Source: Rubrivivax sp.
GTDB taxonomy: Bacteria > Pseudomonadota > Gammaproteobacteria > Burkholderiales > Burkholderiaceae_C
DNA length: 34,718 nucleotides
Direction: 5' to 3'
Assembly (NCBI GenBank): GCA_021300575.1
Contig: JAJTDM010000039.1
Span: forward strand, 1 to 34,718
The notes under the pieces are model-generated. The model was not told where the DNA came from, made no database searches, and saw nothing but the letters and a program-made list of their open reading frames with translations. Made by a program: the position numbers and the translations under genes. Below are positions 8,934 to 17,568 of the stretch, piece by piece. Numbering within the stretch: position 1 is the stretch's first letter; each line of letters opens with the position of its first letter.

Positions 8934-9362
8934 TCAGGTTGCGCCCTGCTTGCCGAGGTGCTCCACGATGGCGCGAGCAAAGGCGGCGAAGTCACCCAGG
9001 TGATCCCGTGCCAAGGCATGCACCACCTGCCAATCGATGGCTTCGTAGTTGTGGATGACGATGTTGCGGAAGCCCACTGCGCGCTGCAGGCGAGTCGCCA
9101 ACGCCTCAGGGAGGATGCCCTTCTGGCTCAGCAATTCAAACGTCTGGCCCATGGTCGCCGGGGCAGGCGTCTCGGTCGACGCGATCATGTGCGCACCCAC
9201 ATCCACGCACATCTGTACCGCTCGGCTGAGGTTCAGTGTGACGATGTCCTGGAGGTCCACTTCACGCGCCAAGGTCTCGGCGTCGTCGGGGCATTTGTCG
9301 GCCACACGCTGCACGCATCGGCGCAAGGACTCCAACTTCTGCTCGACTACTTCGCTGTCCAC
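8934..9362 (-). CDS. hepT: HepT-like HEPN-domain ribonuclease toxin
   Basis: This is a predicted HEPN ribonuclease toxin of the HepT/DUF86 family, 142 residues and all-helical in character. Its active-site motif RxxxxHxY is intact as R99, H104 and Y106 in RNIVIHNYEAID. In studied HepT/MntA systems the toxin cleaves RNA and is silenced when the MntA partner adds AMP groups to this Tyr. The GTG start at 9362 lies inside the 3' end of the antitoxin gene (16-base overlap), indicating translational coupling. The arrangement of antitoxin first, then toxin, supports the assignment. Confidence 0.92.
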   Translation of the reverse strand: MDSEVVEQKLESLRRCVQRVADKCPDDAETLAREVDLQDIVTLNLSRAVQMCVDVGAHMIASTETPAPATMGQTFELLSQKGILPEALATRLQRAVGFRNIVIHNYEAIDWQVVHALARDHLGDFAAFARAIVEHLGKQGAT

Positions 9363-9802
9363 GCTATCCGCCTTTCCTCCAGGATTCGACGGCGCAGCGG
9401 TCCGAAGTCCGCCTGATCGACGAGCTGGGTGTAGATGAGGCGGCCGTGCGCCGCGCTGCTGCCCAGGACGCGCCGGCCGTGGCGCACCACCTGGCCCTTG
9501 GTGGGTTCACCCGCGGTGCGCAGATCGACCAGATCCACAGGCCGCTGCAGGGTTCGTGACACGGCGTCGATCAAGGCCATCCGTTCCTGCGCGGAAAGGG
9601 GGTGGTCGGCTTGCACGGCGATGTCGACATCGCTGTCCGGCGGGGCGTGCCCGCGCGCCAGAGATCCAAACAGAAGTACCAGCTCCAGACCCGGAAAGCC
9701 TGTCAAGGCAGACCGCAGTTGGTCGGTCACATGGGCGTCTGGAGCCGTCTTCTCATCGGGCGTGTTGACGATGGTTTTCACAGCGCTCTCAGTGTCACTC
9801 AT
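9347..9802 (-). CDS. mntA: MntA-like nucleotidyltransferase antitoxin
   Basis: This is a minimal nucleotidyltransferase of the MNT family and the partner of the HEPN toxin. In the 151-residue protein the catalytic motif is visible as G46-S47 followed by D58 and D60 (LLFGSLARG then SDVDIAV). A third acidic residue is probably in the RPVDLVDL segment. Studied MntA proteins transfer AMP from ATP to the Tyr of the HepT active-site motif. ATG 9802 (MSDTESAVK) is preferred; an upstream in-frame start at 9835 would add 11 residues with no support. The N-terminal 25 residues before the domain are polar and probably disordered. Confidence 0.9.
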   Translation of the reverse strand: MSDTESAVKTIVNTPDEKTAPDAHVTDQLRSALTGFPGLELVLLFGSLARGHAPPDSDVDIAVQADHPLSAQERMALIDAVSRTLQRPVDLVDLRTAGEPTKGQVVRHGRRVLGSSAAHGRLIYTQLVDQADFGPLRRRILEERRIAWTAK

Positions 9803-9848
9803 CTCGGGGCAGCACTCTTGCGCGCCACTGCGCACCGCGCCGCCATGT

Positions 9849-10184
9849 TCAATACTGACTCTTCGGCAACTCCACCATCATCCCGTCCAGCGCTGGACTC
9901 AGCACGATCTGGCAGCTCAGGCGGCTGCCTTCGCAGCGCGTGGTGGCGGTGAAGTCCAGCATGGTGTTTTCCTCAGCGGCCACAGGGGGCAGGGCGGAGC
10001 GCCAGGGTTCCGCCACCACCACGTGGCAGGTCGCGCAGGTGAGCAGGCCGCCGCAGTCGGCGGCGATGCCGTCCACGCCCGCGGCCACGGCCGCCTGCAT
10101 GAGGCTCTCGCCGGGTTTGCCGGTGATCTCGTAGCCGGTCACGCGACCGCCCGGGCCGGTGTGTTGCAGGTGGAGGGTGATCAT
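9849..10184 (-). CDS. 2Fe-2S ferredoxin
   Basis: This 111-residue protein is an adrenodoxin-type [2Fe-2S] ferredoxin. Three cluster ligands are in CGGLLTCATC (Cys-x5-Cys-x2-Cys) and the fourth is in GSRLSCQIVL. It should donate single electrons to the oxygenase encoded just upstream, because its ATG (10184) overlaps the oxygenase stop by four bases (ATGA). No ferredoxin reductase gene is nearby, so the electrons probably come from a reductase encoded elsewhere. The C-terminus ends near VELPKSQY. Confidence 0.92.
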   Translation of the reverse strand: MITLHLQHTGPGGRVTGYEITGKPGESLMQAAVAAGVDGIAADCGGLLTCATCHVVVAEPWRSALPPVAAEENTMLDFTATTRCEGSRLSCQIVLSPALDGMMVELPKSQY

Positions 10185-11596
10185 GTCGTGGTCAAGGTGG
10201 GATGGCCCGCAGCCTGCGGAATGGAGGGGGAGGTGGGCTGCGCCGACCACGGCGAGCCCTGCCTGCGTGCTTCAGCCTGCGCCTTCCACCAGGCGCTCCA
10301 GGTTCCCGCCGGGGCAATGCCGTCCACCGCGTCCGGCCCGCCCACCTGCTGGGCGGCGGTGGCGGGGTCGGCGCTGAAGGGCGCGGTGCCGCCGGCCTTC
10401 ACTTCGTCCATGGCCTTGAGCAGCAGGCGACGGTGGGTCATGATGATCTTGTCGCTGGTGCCCAGGTGCTCGCGCGTGCGGTCCTGTATGGCGCCCATGC
10501 TCTCCACGGCCCACTGGTCGTGCACGTTGATGTCCTCCTCGCCCATGCCCAGGAAGGTGCGCGTGCGCTGTTCCTCGGGGTTGAAGCCCCAGTCGTTGTG
10601 GCGTCCGGCCTTGGGTACGTACAGCGGCGGGGGGATGAAGGGCGCGCGCTGGTCGCGCATGGCCTGCTTGTCCACGGGCTTGTCGTAACTCGTGAAGAAG
10701 GCGAACCAGTAGGTGTGCGTGTCGTCCACCGGCACATGCCATTGCGTGATGGTCATGGTGGGTGACAGCGGGATGCAGAAGGTCTGCGGGAAGATCTCGT
10801 GCGTCACGCGCACATGCGTCAATTCTTCCGTCATGCGCCGCAGCGTGGTGATGCGCAGGCCCCAGGGCGTGGGCTCGCTGGAGAGTTCGGGGCGGTGGAA
10901 CTCCCGCATGATGCGCGACATGGGCCAGGCCTCGCCGTTGACCTCGCCCAGGCTGGCGCTGCGGAACTGCCTCGCGCCGGCGTTGTCGCCCACCGATGCC
11001 AGCGAGGCGTCGTTCAGGAAGCGGTGCAGGAACGAGGTGTGGCAGGGGTCGATGCCCACCTCGAAGCCCTGCAGCCAGTTGCAGTGCCACAGGCCCTTGT
11101 AGGCGAAGGTGTGGGAGCCCGGGGCCTCGAAGCAGTCGTAGCGGGGGAAGGGCGGCTGCGTGCCCGGCTCGCCCAGCCAGGCGAACAGCACACCGCTGCG
11201 CTCCACCACGGGGTATTGGCGCTGGCTTACGCGCTCGTGCAAGCGGCTGCCCAGTGGCTCGGCCGGGGTGTCCAGGCAGCGGCCCGTGGCGTCGAACTTC
11301 CAGCCGTGGAAGGGGCAGCGCAGGCCGTCGCCCTCGTGGCGGGCGTAGGCCAGGTCGGCACCGCGGTGGGGGCAGTCCCGGTCCAGCAGGCCCCAGTTCC
11401 CGGCTTCGTCACGGAACAGCACCAGGTCCTGGCCCATTACGCGCACGGCCTTCAGCGGACGCTGCGCCATGCGCGGGTCGGTGGCGGGGTCGAACTCGTC
11501 GACCAGGGCCACGGGTTGCCAGCAGCGGCGCAGCAGGGCGTCGCCGGCGGTGCCGGGGCCTGTACGGGTCAGGCGTTCGTTTTGTTGAGCGTTCAT
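10181..11596 (-). CDS. Rieske non-haem iron oxygenase, large subunit
   Basis: This is a predicted ring-hydroxylating or demethylating oxygenase of the phthalate-dioxygenase type, 471 residues. The Rieske cluster ligands are CPH in DCPHRGADLA and CPFH in LRCPFHGWKF (about residues 85-110). The mononuclear iron site is seen in the family motif DPCHTSFLH, with two His, and a later Asp completes the triad. The ATG at 11596 is supported by AGAAGG five bases upstream. There is no small-subunit gene, as expected for this class. The product overlaps the ferredoxin gene. The substrate cannot be inferred; transcription begins downstream of the acnB terminator. Confidence 0.9.
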   Translation of the reverse strand: MNAQQNERLTRTGPGTAGDALLRRCWQPVALVDEFDPATDPRMAQRPLKAVRVMGQDLVLFRDEAGNWGLLDRDCPHRGADLAYARHEGDGLRCPFHGWKFDATGRCLDTPAEPLGSRLHERVSQRQYPVVERSGVLFAWLGEPGTQPPFPRYDCFEAPGSHTFAYKGLWHCNWLQGFEVGIDPCHTSFLHRFLNDASLASVGDNAGARQFRSASLGEVNGEAWPMSRIMREFHRPELSSEPTPWGLRITTLRRMTEELTHVRVTHEIFPQTFCIPLSPTMTITQWHVPVDDTHTYWFAFFTSYDKPVDKQAMRDQRAPFIPPPLYVPKAGRHNDWGFNPEEQRTRTFLGMGEEDINVHDQWAVESMGAIQDRTREHLGTSDKIIMTHRRLLLKAMDEVKAGGTAPFSADPATAAQQVGGPDAVDGIAPAGTWSAWWKAQAEARRQGSPWSAQPTSPSIPQAAGHPTLTTT

Positions 11597-11681
11597 CGAG
11601 GCCTTCTTCGGTGGATGCTGATCAGTCAGGTTCAACGATACCGAACTTCTCTGACGGTGGCCACGTGGCAGCCCTGCAAAG

Positions 11682-11707
11682 AAAAAGGGCCGTCGGTGAC
11701 GGCCCTT
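11682..11707 (-). terminator. Rho-independent terminator of acnB
   Basis: Ten-base arms (11685-11694 and 11698-11707, AAGGGCCGTC and its complement) enclose a three-base loop. On the minus strand they are followed by a run of U from the A tract at 11682-11686. The hairpin begins 17 bases after the acnB stop. Confidence 0.9.
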
Positions 11708-11723
11708 GCCTGCGGCAGCGAAC

Positions 11724-14309
11724 TCAGACCGCCACTTCCTTGGCCACGTCGGCGTACTCCTCGATCTGGTCGAAGTTCATGTAGCGATAGACCTTGGAGG
11801 CGTCCTTGTTGATCACGCCCATGTCGGCGTGGTATTCCGCCACCGAGGGCAGGCGGCCCAGGCGCGAGGAGATGGCCGCGAGTTCGGCCGAGGCCAGGTA
11901 CACGTTGGTGTTCTTGCCCAGACGGTTGGGGAAGTTGCGCGTGCTGGTGGACACCACGGTGGCGCCTTCCTTCACCTGGGCCTGGTTGCCCATGCACAGG
12001 CTGCAGCCGGGCATCTCGGTGCGCGCACCGGCACTGCCGAAATTGGCATAGTGGCCTTCCTTGATGAGCTCGGACTGGTCCATCTTGGTGGGCGGGGCCA
12101 CCCACAGCTTGACCGGGATCTCGCCCCTGCCGGCCAGCAGCGTGCTGGCGGCGCGGAAGTGGCCGATGTTGGTCATGCAAGAACCGATGAAGACTTCGTC
12201 GATCTTGGCGCCGGCCACCTCGGACAGGAACTTGGCGTCGTCGGGGTCGTTCGGGCAGCACAGGATCGGCTCCTTGATGTCTGCCAGATCGATCTCCAGC
12301 ACGTGGGCGTACTCGGCATTCGCGTCGGCTTCCAGCAGCTGGGGAGCGGCCAGCCACTCCTGCATCTTGTGGATGCGGCGCTCCAGGCTGCGCTTGTCCT
12401 CATAGCCCTGGGCGATCATGTTCTTCAGCAGCACGATGTTGCTGTTGAGGTACTCGATCACCGGCTCCTTGTTGAGCTTGATGGTGCAGCCCGCCGCGCT
12501 GCGCTCGGCGCTGGCATCGGACAGCTCGAAAGCCTGCTCGACCTTCAGGTCTGGCAGGCCCTCAATCTCCAGGATGCGGCCGGAGAACTCGTTCTTCTTG
12601 CCCTGCTTGGCCACCGTCAGCAGACCTTGCTTGATGGCGAACAGCGGGATGGCGTGCACCAGGTCGCGCAGCGTGATGCCGGGCTGCATCTGGCCCTTGA
12701 AGCGCACCAGCACGCTCTCGGGCATGTCCAGCGGCATGACGCCGGTGGCGGCACCGAAGGCCACCAGGCCCGAGCCGGCCGGGAAGCTGATGCCAATGGG
12801 AAAGCGCGTGTGGCTGTCGCCACCCGTGCCCACGGTGTCGGGCAGCAGCATGCGGTTGAGCCAAGAGTGGATGACGCCGTCACCCGGGCGCAGCGAGATC
12901 CCGCCGCGGTTGCTGATGAAGGCGGGCAGTTCGCGGTGCGTCTTCACGTCCACCGGTTTGGGGTAGGCGGCGGTGTGGCAGAAGCTCTGCATCACCAGGT
13001 CGGCCGAGAAACCCAGGCAGGCCAGGTCTTTCAGCTCGTCGCGCGTCATCGGACCGGTGGTGTCCTGGCTGCCCACGCTGGTCATGCGGGGCTCGCAATA
13101 GGTGCCCGGGCGCACGCCCTGGCCTTCGGGCAGACCGCAGGCACGGCCCACCATCTTCTGCGCTACCGTGAAGCCTGCGGTGGTGGCGGCGGGCGGTTGC
13201 GGCAGCCGGAACGCGGTGGAAGCGCTCAGGCCCAGGAACTCGCGTGCCTTGGCCGTGAGCGAGCGGCCGATGATCAGGTTGATGCGCCCGCCGGCGCGCA
13301 CCTCGTCGAACAGCACGTCGCTCTTGATCTGGAACTGCGCCACGGTGGCACCGTTCTTCACGAGCTTGCCGTCGTAGGGCAGGATGTCGATGACGTCGCC
13401 CATCTCCAGGGCGCTGACATCCACCTCGATGGGCAGCGCGCCGGAATCTTCCTGCGTGTTGAAGAAGATGGGGGCGATCTTGCCGCCCAGCGTGACGCCG
13501 CCGAAGCGCTTGTTGGGCACGAAGGGGATGTCCTGGCCGGTGTGCCAGATCACGCTGTTGGTGGCGCTCTTGCGGCTGGAGCCGGTGCCCACCACGTCGC
13601 CGACGTAGGCCACCAGGTGGCCGCGTTGCTTCAGTTCCTCGATGAAGGCAATCGGCCCGCGCTTGCCGTCTTCCTCTGGCGTGATGCCGGGGCGCGTGTT
13701 CTTCAGCATCGCCAGGGCGTGCAGCGGGATGTCGGGACGGCTCCAGGCGTCAGGGGCGGGGGACAGGTCGTCGGTGTTGGTCTCGCCGCCCACCTTGAAG
13801 ACCGATACGGTGATGGACCTGGGCACTTCGGGGCGGCTGGTGAACCACTCGGCGTCGGCCCAGCTGTGCATCACGGCCTGGGCCAGCGCGTTGCCGGCGC
13901 GCGCCTTCTCGGCCACGTCGTTGAAAAAGTCGAACATCAGCAGCGTCTTCTTCAGCGCCTGCGCGGCCACGGGGCCGGTGCTGGGGTCGTCCAGCAGTTC
14001 GATCAGCGGGTGCACGTTGTAGCCGCCCACCATGGTGCCCAGCAGCTCGGTGGCCTTTTCGCGCGGGAGCAGGGCCACGGTGAGGTCGCCATGCGCCACG
14101 GCGGCCAGGAAGCTGGCCTTGACCTTGGCGGCGTCGTCCACGCCCGGAGGCACGCGGTGGGTGAGCAGGTCCAGCAGGAAAGCGCCCTCGCCCGCAGGCG
14201 GATTCTTGATGAGCTCGATCAGCTCGGCGGTCTGCTGGGCGCTCAGCGGCAGCGCGGGAATGCCGAGCGCGGCGCGTTCGGCGGCGTGTTGACGGTAGGC
14301 AGCGAGCAT
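11724..14309 (-). CDS. acnB: Aconitate hydratase B
   Basis: This is the main TCA-cycle aconitase, converting citrate to isocitrate with a [4Fe-4S] cluster. Its 861 residues match the B-type length. The order is typical of AcnB: an N-terminal HEAT-like helical domain (from [15 protein letters not shown]), then the swivel domain, then the catalytic domains. Cluster ligands are near C711 (SCMTNIG) and at C769 and C772 ([10 protein letters not shown]). The ATG at 14309 follows GAGGAG at six bases. It is preceded by its own promoter with an internal palindrome and followed by a strong terminator, so it is a single transcription unit. Confidence 0.97.
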   Translation of the reverse strand: MLAAYRQHAAERAALGIPALPLSAQQTAELIELIKNPPAGEGAFLLDLLTHRVPPGVDDAAKVKASFLAAVAHGDLTVALLPREKATELLGTMVGGYNVHPLIELLDDPSTGPVAAQALKKTLLMFDFFNDVAEKARAGNALAQAVMHSWADAEWFTSRPEVPRSITVSVFKVGGETNTDDLSPAPDAWSRPDIPLHALAMLKNTRPGITPEEDGKRGPIAFIEELKQRGHLVAYVGDVVGTGSSRKSATNSVIWHTGQDIPFVPNKRFGGVTLGGKIAPIFFNTQEDSGALPIEVDVSALEMGDVIDILPYDGKLVKNGATVAQFQIKSDVLFDEVRAGGRINLIIGRSLTAKAREFLGLSASTAFRLPQPPAATTAGFTVAQKMVGRACGLPEGQGVRPGTYCEPRMTSVGSQDTTGPMTRDELKDLACLGFSADLVMQSFCHTAAYPKPVDVKTHRELPAFISNRGGISLRPGDGVIHSWLNRMLLPDTVGTGGDSHTRFPIGISFPAGSGLVAFGAATGVMPLDMPESVLVRFKGQMQPGITLRDLVHAIPLFAIKQGLLTVAKQGKKNEFSGRILEIEGLPDLKVEQAFELSDASAERSAAGCTIKLNKEPVIEYLNSNIVLLKNMIAQGYEDKRSLERRIHKMQEWLAAPQLLEADANAEYAHVLEIDLADIKEPILCCPNDPDDAKFLSEVAGAKIDEVFIGSCMTNIGHFRAASTLLAGRGEIPVKLWVAPPTKMDQSELIKEGHYANFGSAGARTEMPGCSLCMGNQAQVKEGATVVSTSTRNFPNRLGKNTNVYLASAELAAISSRLGRLPSVAEYHADMGVINKDASKVYRYMNFDQIEEYADVAKEVAV

Positions 14310-14333
14310 GGTGTTCTCCTCGGGTTTACCAGT

Positions 14334-14361
14334 ATTTTATGTCTTATATAAGACTTGCCAA
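14334..14361 (-). promoter_or_regulatory. acnB sigma-70-type promoter
   Basis: On the minus strand TTGGCA (14361-14356) and TAAAAT (14339-14334) are separated by 16 bases. Each matches the consensus hexamer at five of six positions. The 16-base spacer is almost filled by a palindrome, so a bound regulator would compete with RNA polymerase. The start of transcription would lie about 18 bases before the acnB ATG. Confidence 0.75.
14341..14354. promoter_or_regulatory. Predicted GntR-type operator in the acnB promoter
   Basis: GTCTTATATAAGAC is a perfect 14-bp palindrome. Its core TCTTATATAAGA matches the palindrome TCTTGTACAAGA found between mdh and the GntR gene; both fit TCTTRTAYAAGA. Its place inside the promoter spacer implies repression. 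Confidence 0.65.
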
Positions 14362-14381
14362 GCGATTTTTCATGACCCCTG

Positions 14382-15425
14382 TCAGGGCTGGGGCGTGCCG
14401 AAGAAGGCCTGTCGCACCTCGGCTGGCAGGGTGGTGCCGCCACCTGAGGCCGTGCGGTGGGCCCGCTCCAGCACGTGCCAGAAGTAGCGGTAGCTGGCGC
14501 GGTCGTGAAGGGTGTCCTGGTGGCGGATGGGGGCCCATTGGGCGGCCTGGGCCGCCAGCAGGATCTCCCCGGCCTGCTCGGTCTCGGCCGCGGTCGGCGC
14601 GAAGGCCTCGACGATGGTGCGCACCTGGCCGGGGTGGATGCTCCACATGCGGGTGTAGCCCAGCAGGTCCTTGGCGGTCTCGGCTGCTGTTCGCAGGGCC
14701 TCCTGGTCCTTGAACTCCGTGACCACGCCGTGCGAGGGGGTCTTGCCGTGCGCGTGGCAAGCTGCGGCGATCTCGAGCTTGGCGCGCACCACCAGCGGGT
14801 GGTCGAACTGACCGGTGGCACTCATGGCCGACAGGGGTATGGCGCCTCGGTGCGCGCTGACGAAGTCCATCAGGCCGAAGGACAGCGACTCGACGCGCGG
14901 GTGCGCCGCCAGGGCCTGCACCTCGCGCAGCGCGCCGTGGGTTTCCACCAGTGCGTGCAGCGGGATGAGGGGTTGCAAGCCGTGCCGGGCACTGGCGGCG
15001 TCGATGCAGGCGGCTGCGCGCGCGATGTCGGCCGCGCCGCGGGGCTTGGGGATCATCAGGTAGGGCAGTCGGCTGCCCACGCGGCGCACCAGCAGGTCCA
15101 CCACCTCCTCGAACCGCGGGTGGTCCACGGGCTGCAGGCGGGCGCCCACGCGCCCGAAACGGTTGGCCGGCGAGGCCACCAGCTCGGCGATGAGGTGGGC
15201 GTGCTCGATCTCGCCGCCCACCGGAGCCCCATCCTCGCCGTCCAGCGTGACATCGAACACCGGCCCAAGTTCAGCTTGCAACGCCAGGCTCTTGCGCATG
15301 CGCACCTCCACGCCGGCGTAGTGGTCGCACACGGGCAGCGGCACGGGCACGGGTTCGCCCGGGTCGAACAGGGCTTGACGGGGGTCAAGTGGGCGGGGCT
15401 TGGCAGACGGCACAGAAGACATCAT
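14382..15425 (-). CDS. HpcH/HpaI aldolase/citrate lyase family protein (CoA-ester lyase)
   Basis: This is a CitE-like TIM-barrel lyase of 347 residues. Members of the family cleave CoA esters such as malyl-CoA, citramalyl-CoA or citryl-CoA into a CoA thioester and an oxoacid. Visible family segments include VTLDGEDGAPVGGEIEHA with acidic metal ligands, LMIPKPRGAADI, LHALVETHGAL with the metal-binding Glu, and MWSIHPGQV near the end. The start is one of two adjacent ATG codons (15425 or 15422); upstream in-frame sequence to 15485 lacks support. It precedes acnB by 72 bases, but acnB has its own promoter. The position beside TCA genes fits a role in C4/C5 acid metabolism. The exact substrate is uncertain. 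Confidence 0.87.
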   Translation of the reverse strand: MMSSVPSAKPRPLDPRQALFDPGEPVPVPLPVCDHYAGVEVRMRKSLALQAELGPVFDVTLDGEDGAPVGGEIEHAHLIAELVASPANRFGRVGARLQPVDHPRFEEVVDLLVRRVGSRLPYLMIPKPRGAADIARAAACIDAASARHGLQPLIPLHALVETHGALREVQALAAHPRVESLSFGLMDFVSAHRGAIPLSAMSATGQFDHPLVVRAKLEIAAACHAHGKTPSHGVVTEFKDQEALRTAAETAKDLLGYTRMWSIHPGQVRTIVEAFAPTAAETEQAGEILLAAQAAQWAPIRHQDTLHDRASYRYFWHVLERAHRTASGGGTTLPAEVRQAFFGTPQP

Positions 15426-15593
15426 GAGGCGCTGATGGTTTTCACGGATTGTCACGCTTCGGGGGCGATGGAACGATGAATCCACCGGTCTGCACTGGCC
15501 GGGATACCTGAGGAATCTCCATGCCGCTTGCCCCCGCCTCTGTAAGCAACCGCCGCTGCGGTTCAGCTTGAGCGGTTGGCGGCATCACGGTCC

Positions 15594-16067
15594 ATGCGTT
15601 TGCACGACACCCTGCTCGGCGCCCTGTTGGTGGCGGTGGCTGCCGCCTTCTTTGGCTACACCTTCACCTTCCCCGACATGCCGGGCCAGAAGTACGGCCC
15701 TTCGCTGTTCCCGCGTCTCATCGCGCTGGGCATTGCCGCCTGCGGATTGATCATCGCCTTGCGGGGCTGGCGCTCTGGGCTGCCCTGGATCTCGATCAGT
15801 CCGCCCCTGCGCCGCGTGCAAGGCTGGCTGGCCCTGCTGGCCATGCCCCTGGCGGTGGTGTTCTACCTGCTGTTCGCGCATCAGCTGGGGTTCCTGCCCA
15901 CTGCGGCCCTGATCGTGGGCGGGTTGTGCTTGTGGAACGGCGTCCGCTGGTGGTGGGCCGCGCTGACCGGCGTGATGGTGGCGGGACTGGTGCAGTGGTT
16001 CTTCGGCACGCTGATGCGCGTGCCCTTGCCGCGGGGTTGGTTCATGCAGCTGATCGCCGGCGGTTGA
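15594..16067 (+). CDS. tctB: Tripartite tricarboxylate transporter small membrane subunit (TctB family)
   Basis: This is the small integral-membrane subunit of a TTT transporter. The 157-residue protein has about four membrane segments. It carries the family-like start TLLGALLVAVAAAFFGYTF followed by PDMPGQKYGPSLFPRLIA. ATG 15594 is favoured over an upstream TTG (15576); the ribosome site is weak. It is first in a plus-strand operon: the tctA start follows after ten bases. Unusually, the binding-protein gene of this system is not adjacent but lies after two enzyme genes. Confidence 0.88.
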   Translation: MRLHDTLLGALLVAVAAAFFGYTFTFPDMPGQKYGPSLFPRLIALGIAACGLIIALRGWRSGLPWISISPPLRRVQGWLALLAMPLAVVFYLLFAHQLGFLPTAALIVGGLCLWNGVRWWWAALTGVMVAGLVQWFFGTLMRVPLPRGWFMQLIAGG

Positions 16068-16077
16068 TGGAGATCGT

Positions 16078-17568
16078 GTGAGCGCCATCGCGGCAGCGGC
16101 CGGTCTGGTCTTCGACCCGTATGTCATCACCGTGGTGGTGGGTTCCGCCGTCTTCGGCCTCTTCGTCGGGGCCATCCCCGGACTCACGGCGACCATGGCC
16201 ACCGCGCTGCTGGTGCCCATCACCTTCTTCATGCCGCCTGTGCCCGCCCTGGGCGCCATCGTCACGGCCAGCACCATGGCCATCTTTGCCGGCGACATCC
16301 CTGGCGCGATGCTTCGAATGCCAGGTACCCCGGCCTCGGCCGCCTACACCGACGAGAGCTACGCCATGGCGCGCAAGGGCCAGCTCGAGCTCAACCTCGG
16401 GGTGAATCTCGTCTTTTCGGTGGCGGGCGGCCTGGTGGGCGTGATCGTTCTGATCGGTGCGGCCCCCATCCTGGCCGAGGCGGCGTTAAATTTCTCCTCG
16501 TTCGAGTACTTCTGGCTGGCATGTCTGGGCTTGAGCTGCGCCACCCTCATCACCGCGAGCGGCCGCACCCGCGCGGTGCTGTCCATGCTGATCGGTCTGG
16601 GCATCGGCTGCGTAGGCATGGACCCGGTGGCGGGCCACCCGCGCTTCACCTTCGGCAGCGTGGATCTGATGTCGGGCATCAGTTTCATTCCGACCATGAT
16701 CGGGGCCTTCGCGGTGAGCGAGTTGCTGCGCGGCGCTCTGGCCAGCACCGACACGCGCGCCCTGGTGCAGGAGAAGGTGGGGGCCCTGTTCCGAGGCATA
16801 GGCGAGGTCGCCCGGCGCTACTGGCGTAACTTCCTGCGCGGCTCGGTGGTCGGCACGGCCATCGGGGCGTTGCCCGGTGCCGGCGCCGACATCGCGGCCT
16901 GGGTCTCCTATGCCATGGCCAAGCGCTTCTCGAAAGAGCCCGAGAAGTTCGGCACAGGACATGTCGAGGGCGTGGTGGAGTCCACCTCGTCCAACAACTC
17001 GGCGCTGGGCGGTGCCTGGATCCCAGCCCTGGTCTTTGGCATCCCTGGCGATTCCATCACCGCCATCGTGATCGGCGTGCTCTATATGAAGGGCATGAAC
17101 CCCGGCCCCACGGTGTTCCTGCAGAACCCGCAGTTCATCTATGCGGTGTTCATGATCTTCATCCTGGCCAACCTGCTGATGCTGCCGCTGGGCTGGGCGG
17201 CCATCAAGGGCGCGGGCAAGCTGCTGCGCGCGCCGCGCAACATCCTGCTGCCGGTGATCCTGCTGTTCTGCATCGTGGGTTCGTTTGCCATCACCAACAG
17301 CCCCTACGGCATCCTCGTGATGCTCATCTTCGGCATCGTCGGCTGGCTGATGGAGGAGAACGGTATTCCGGTGGCGCCGCTGGTGCTGGGCATCGTGCTG
17401 GGCGAACTGCTGGAGCAGAGCTTCCTGACCTCGATGATGAAGGCCGACGGTGACCCCACCGTGTTCTTCACCCGCCCGATCGCCGGCACCTTGGGAGCGC
17501 TCACGCTGCTGGTGTGGTTGGTCATGGCCTGGCGCGCGCTGGCCGGGATGCGCAAGGCCCGCGCATGA
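16078..17568 (+). CDS. tctA: Tripartite tricarboxylate transporter large permease (TctA family)
   Basis: This is the large channel subunit of a TTT transporter, 496 residues with about eleven or twelve membrane segments. Family stretches include VGAIPGLTATMATALLVPITF, then GDIPGAMLRMPGTPASAAYT and, in the second half, GALPGAGADIAAWVSY. The two GxxPG-type loops are the expected internal repeat. The GTG start at 16078 is supported by GGAG five bases upstream. Its stop overlaps the aldolase start (ATGA). Solutes of this family are carboxylates, and the linked genes suggest a sugar acid. Confidence 0.95.
   Translation: MSAIAAAAGLVFDPYVITVVVGSAVFGLFVGAIPGLTATMATALLVPITFFMPPVPALGAIVTASTMAIFAGDIPGAMLRMPGTPASAAYTDESYAMARKGQLELNLGVNLVFSVAGGLVGVIVLIGAAPILAEAALNFSSFEYFWLACLGLSCATLITASGRTRAVLSMLIGLGIGCVGMDPVAGHPRFTFGSVDLMSGISFIPTMIGAFAVSELLRGALASTDTRALVQEKVGALFRGIGEVARRYWRNFLRGSVVGTAIGALPGAGADIAAWVSYAMAKRFSKEPEKFGTGHVEGVVESTSSNNSALGGAWIPALVFGIPGDSITAIVIGVLYMKGMNPGPTVFLQNPQFIYAVFMIFILANLLMLPLGWAAIKGAGKLLRAPRNILLPVILLFCIVGSFAITNSPYGILVMLIFGIVGWLMEENGIPVAPLVLGIVLGELLEQSFLTSMMKADGDPTVFFTRPIAGTLGALTLLVWLVMAWRALAGMRKARA

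Noticed and set aside
11706..14351. An 881-codon plus-strand frame opposite acnB
   Set aside because: It mirrors acnB in high-GC DNA. The composition (His, Gln, Gly, Val) is that of an antisense frame and acnB is unambiguous.
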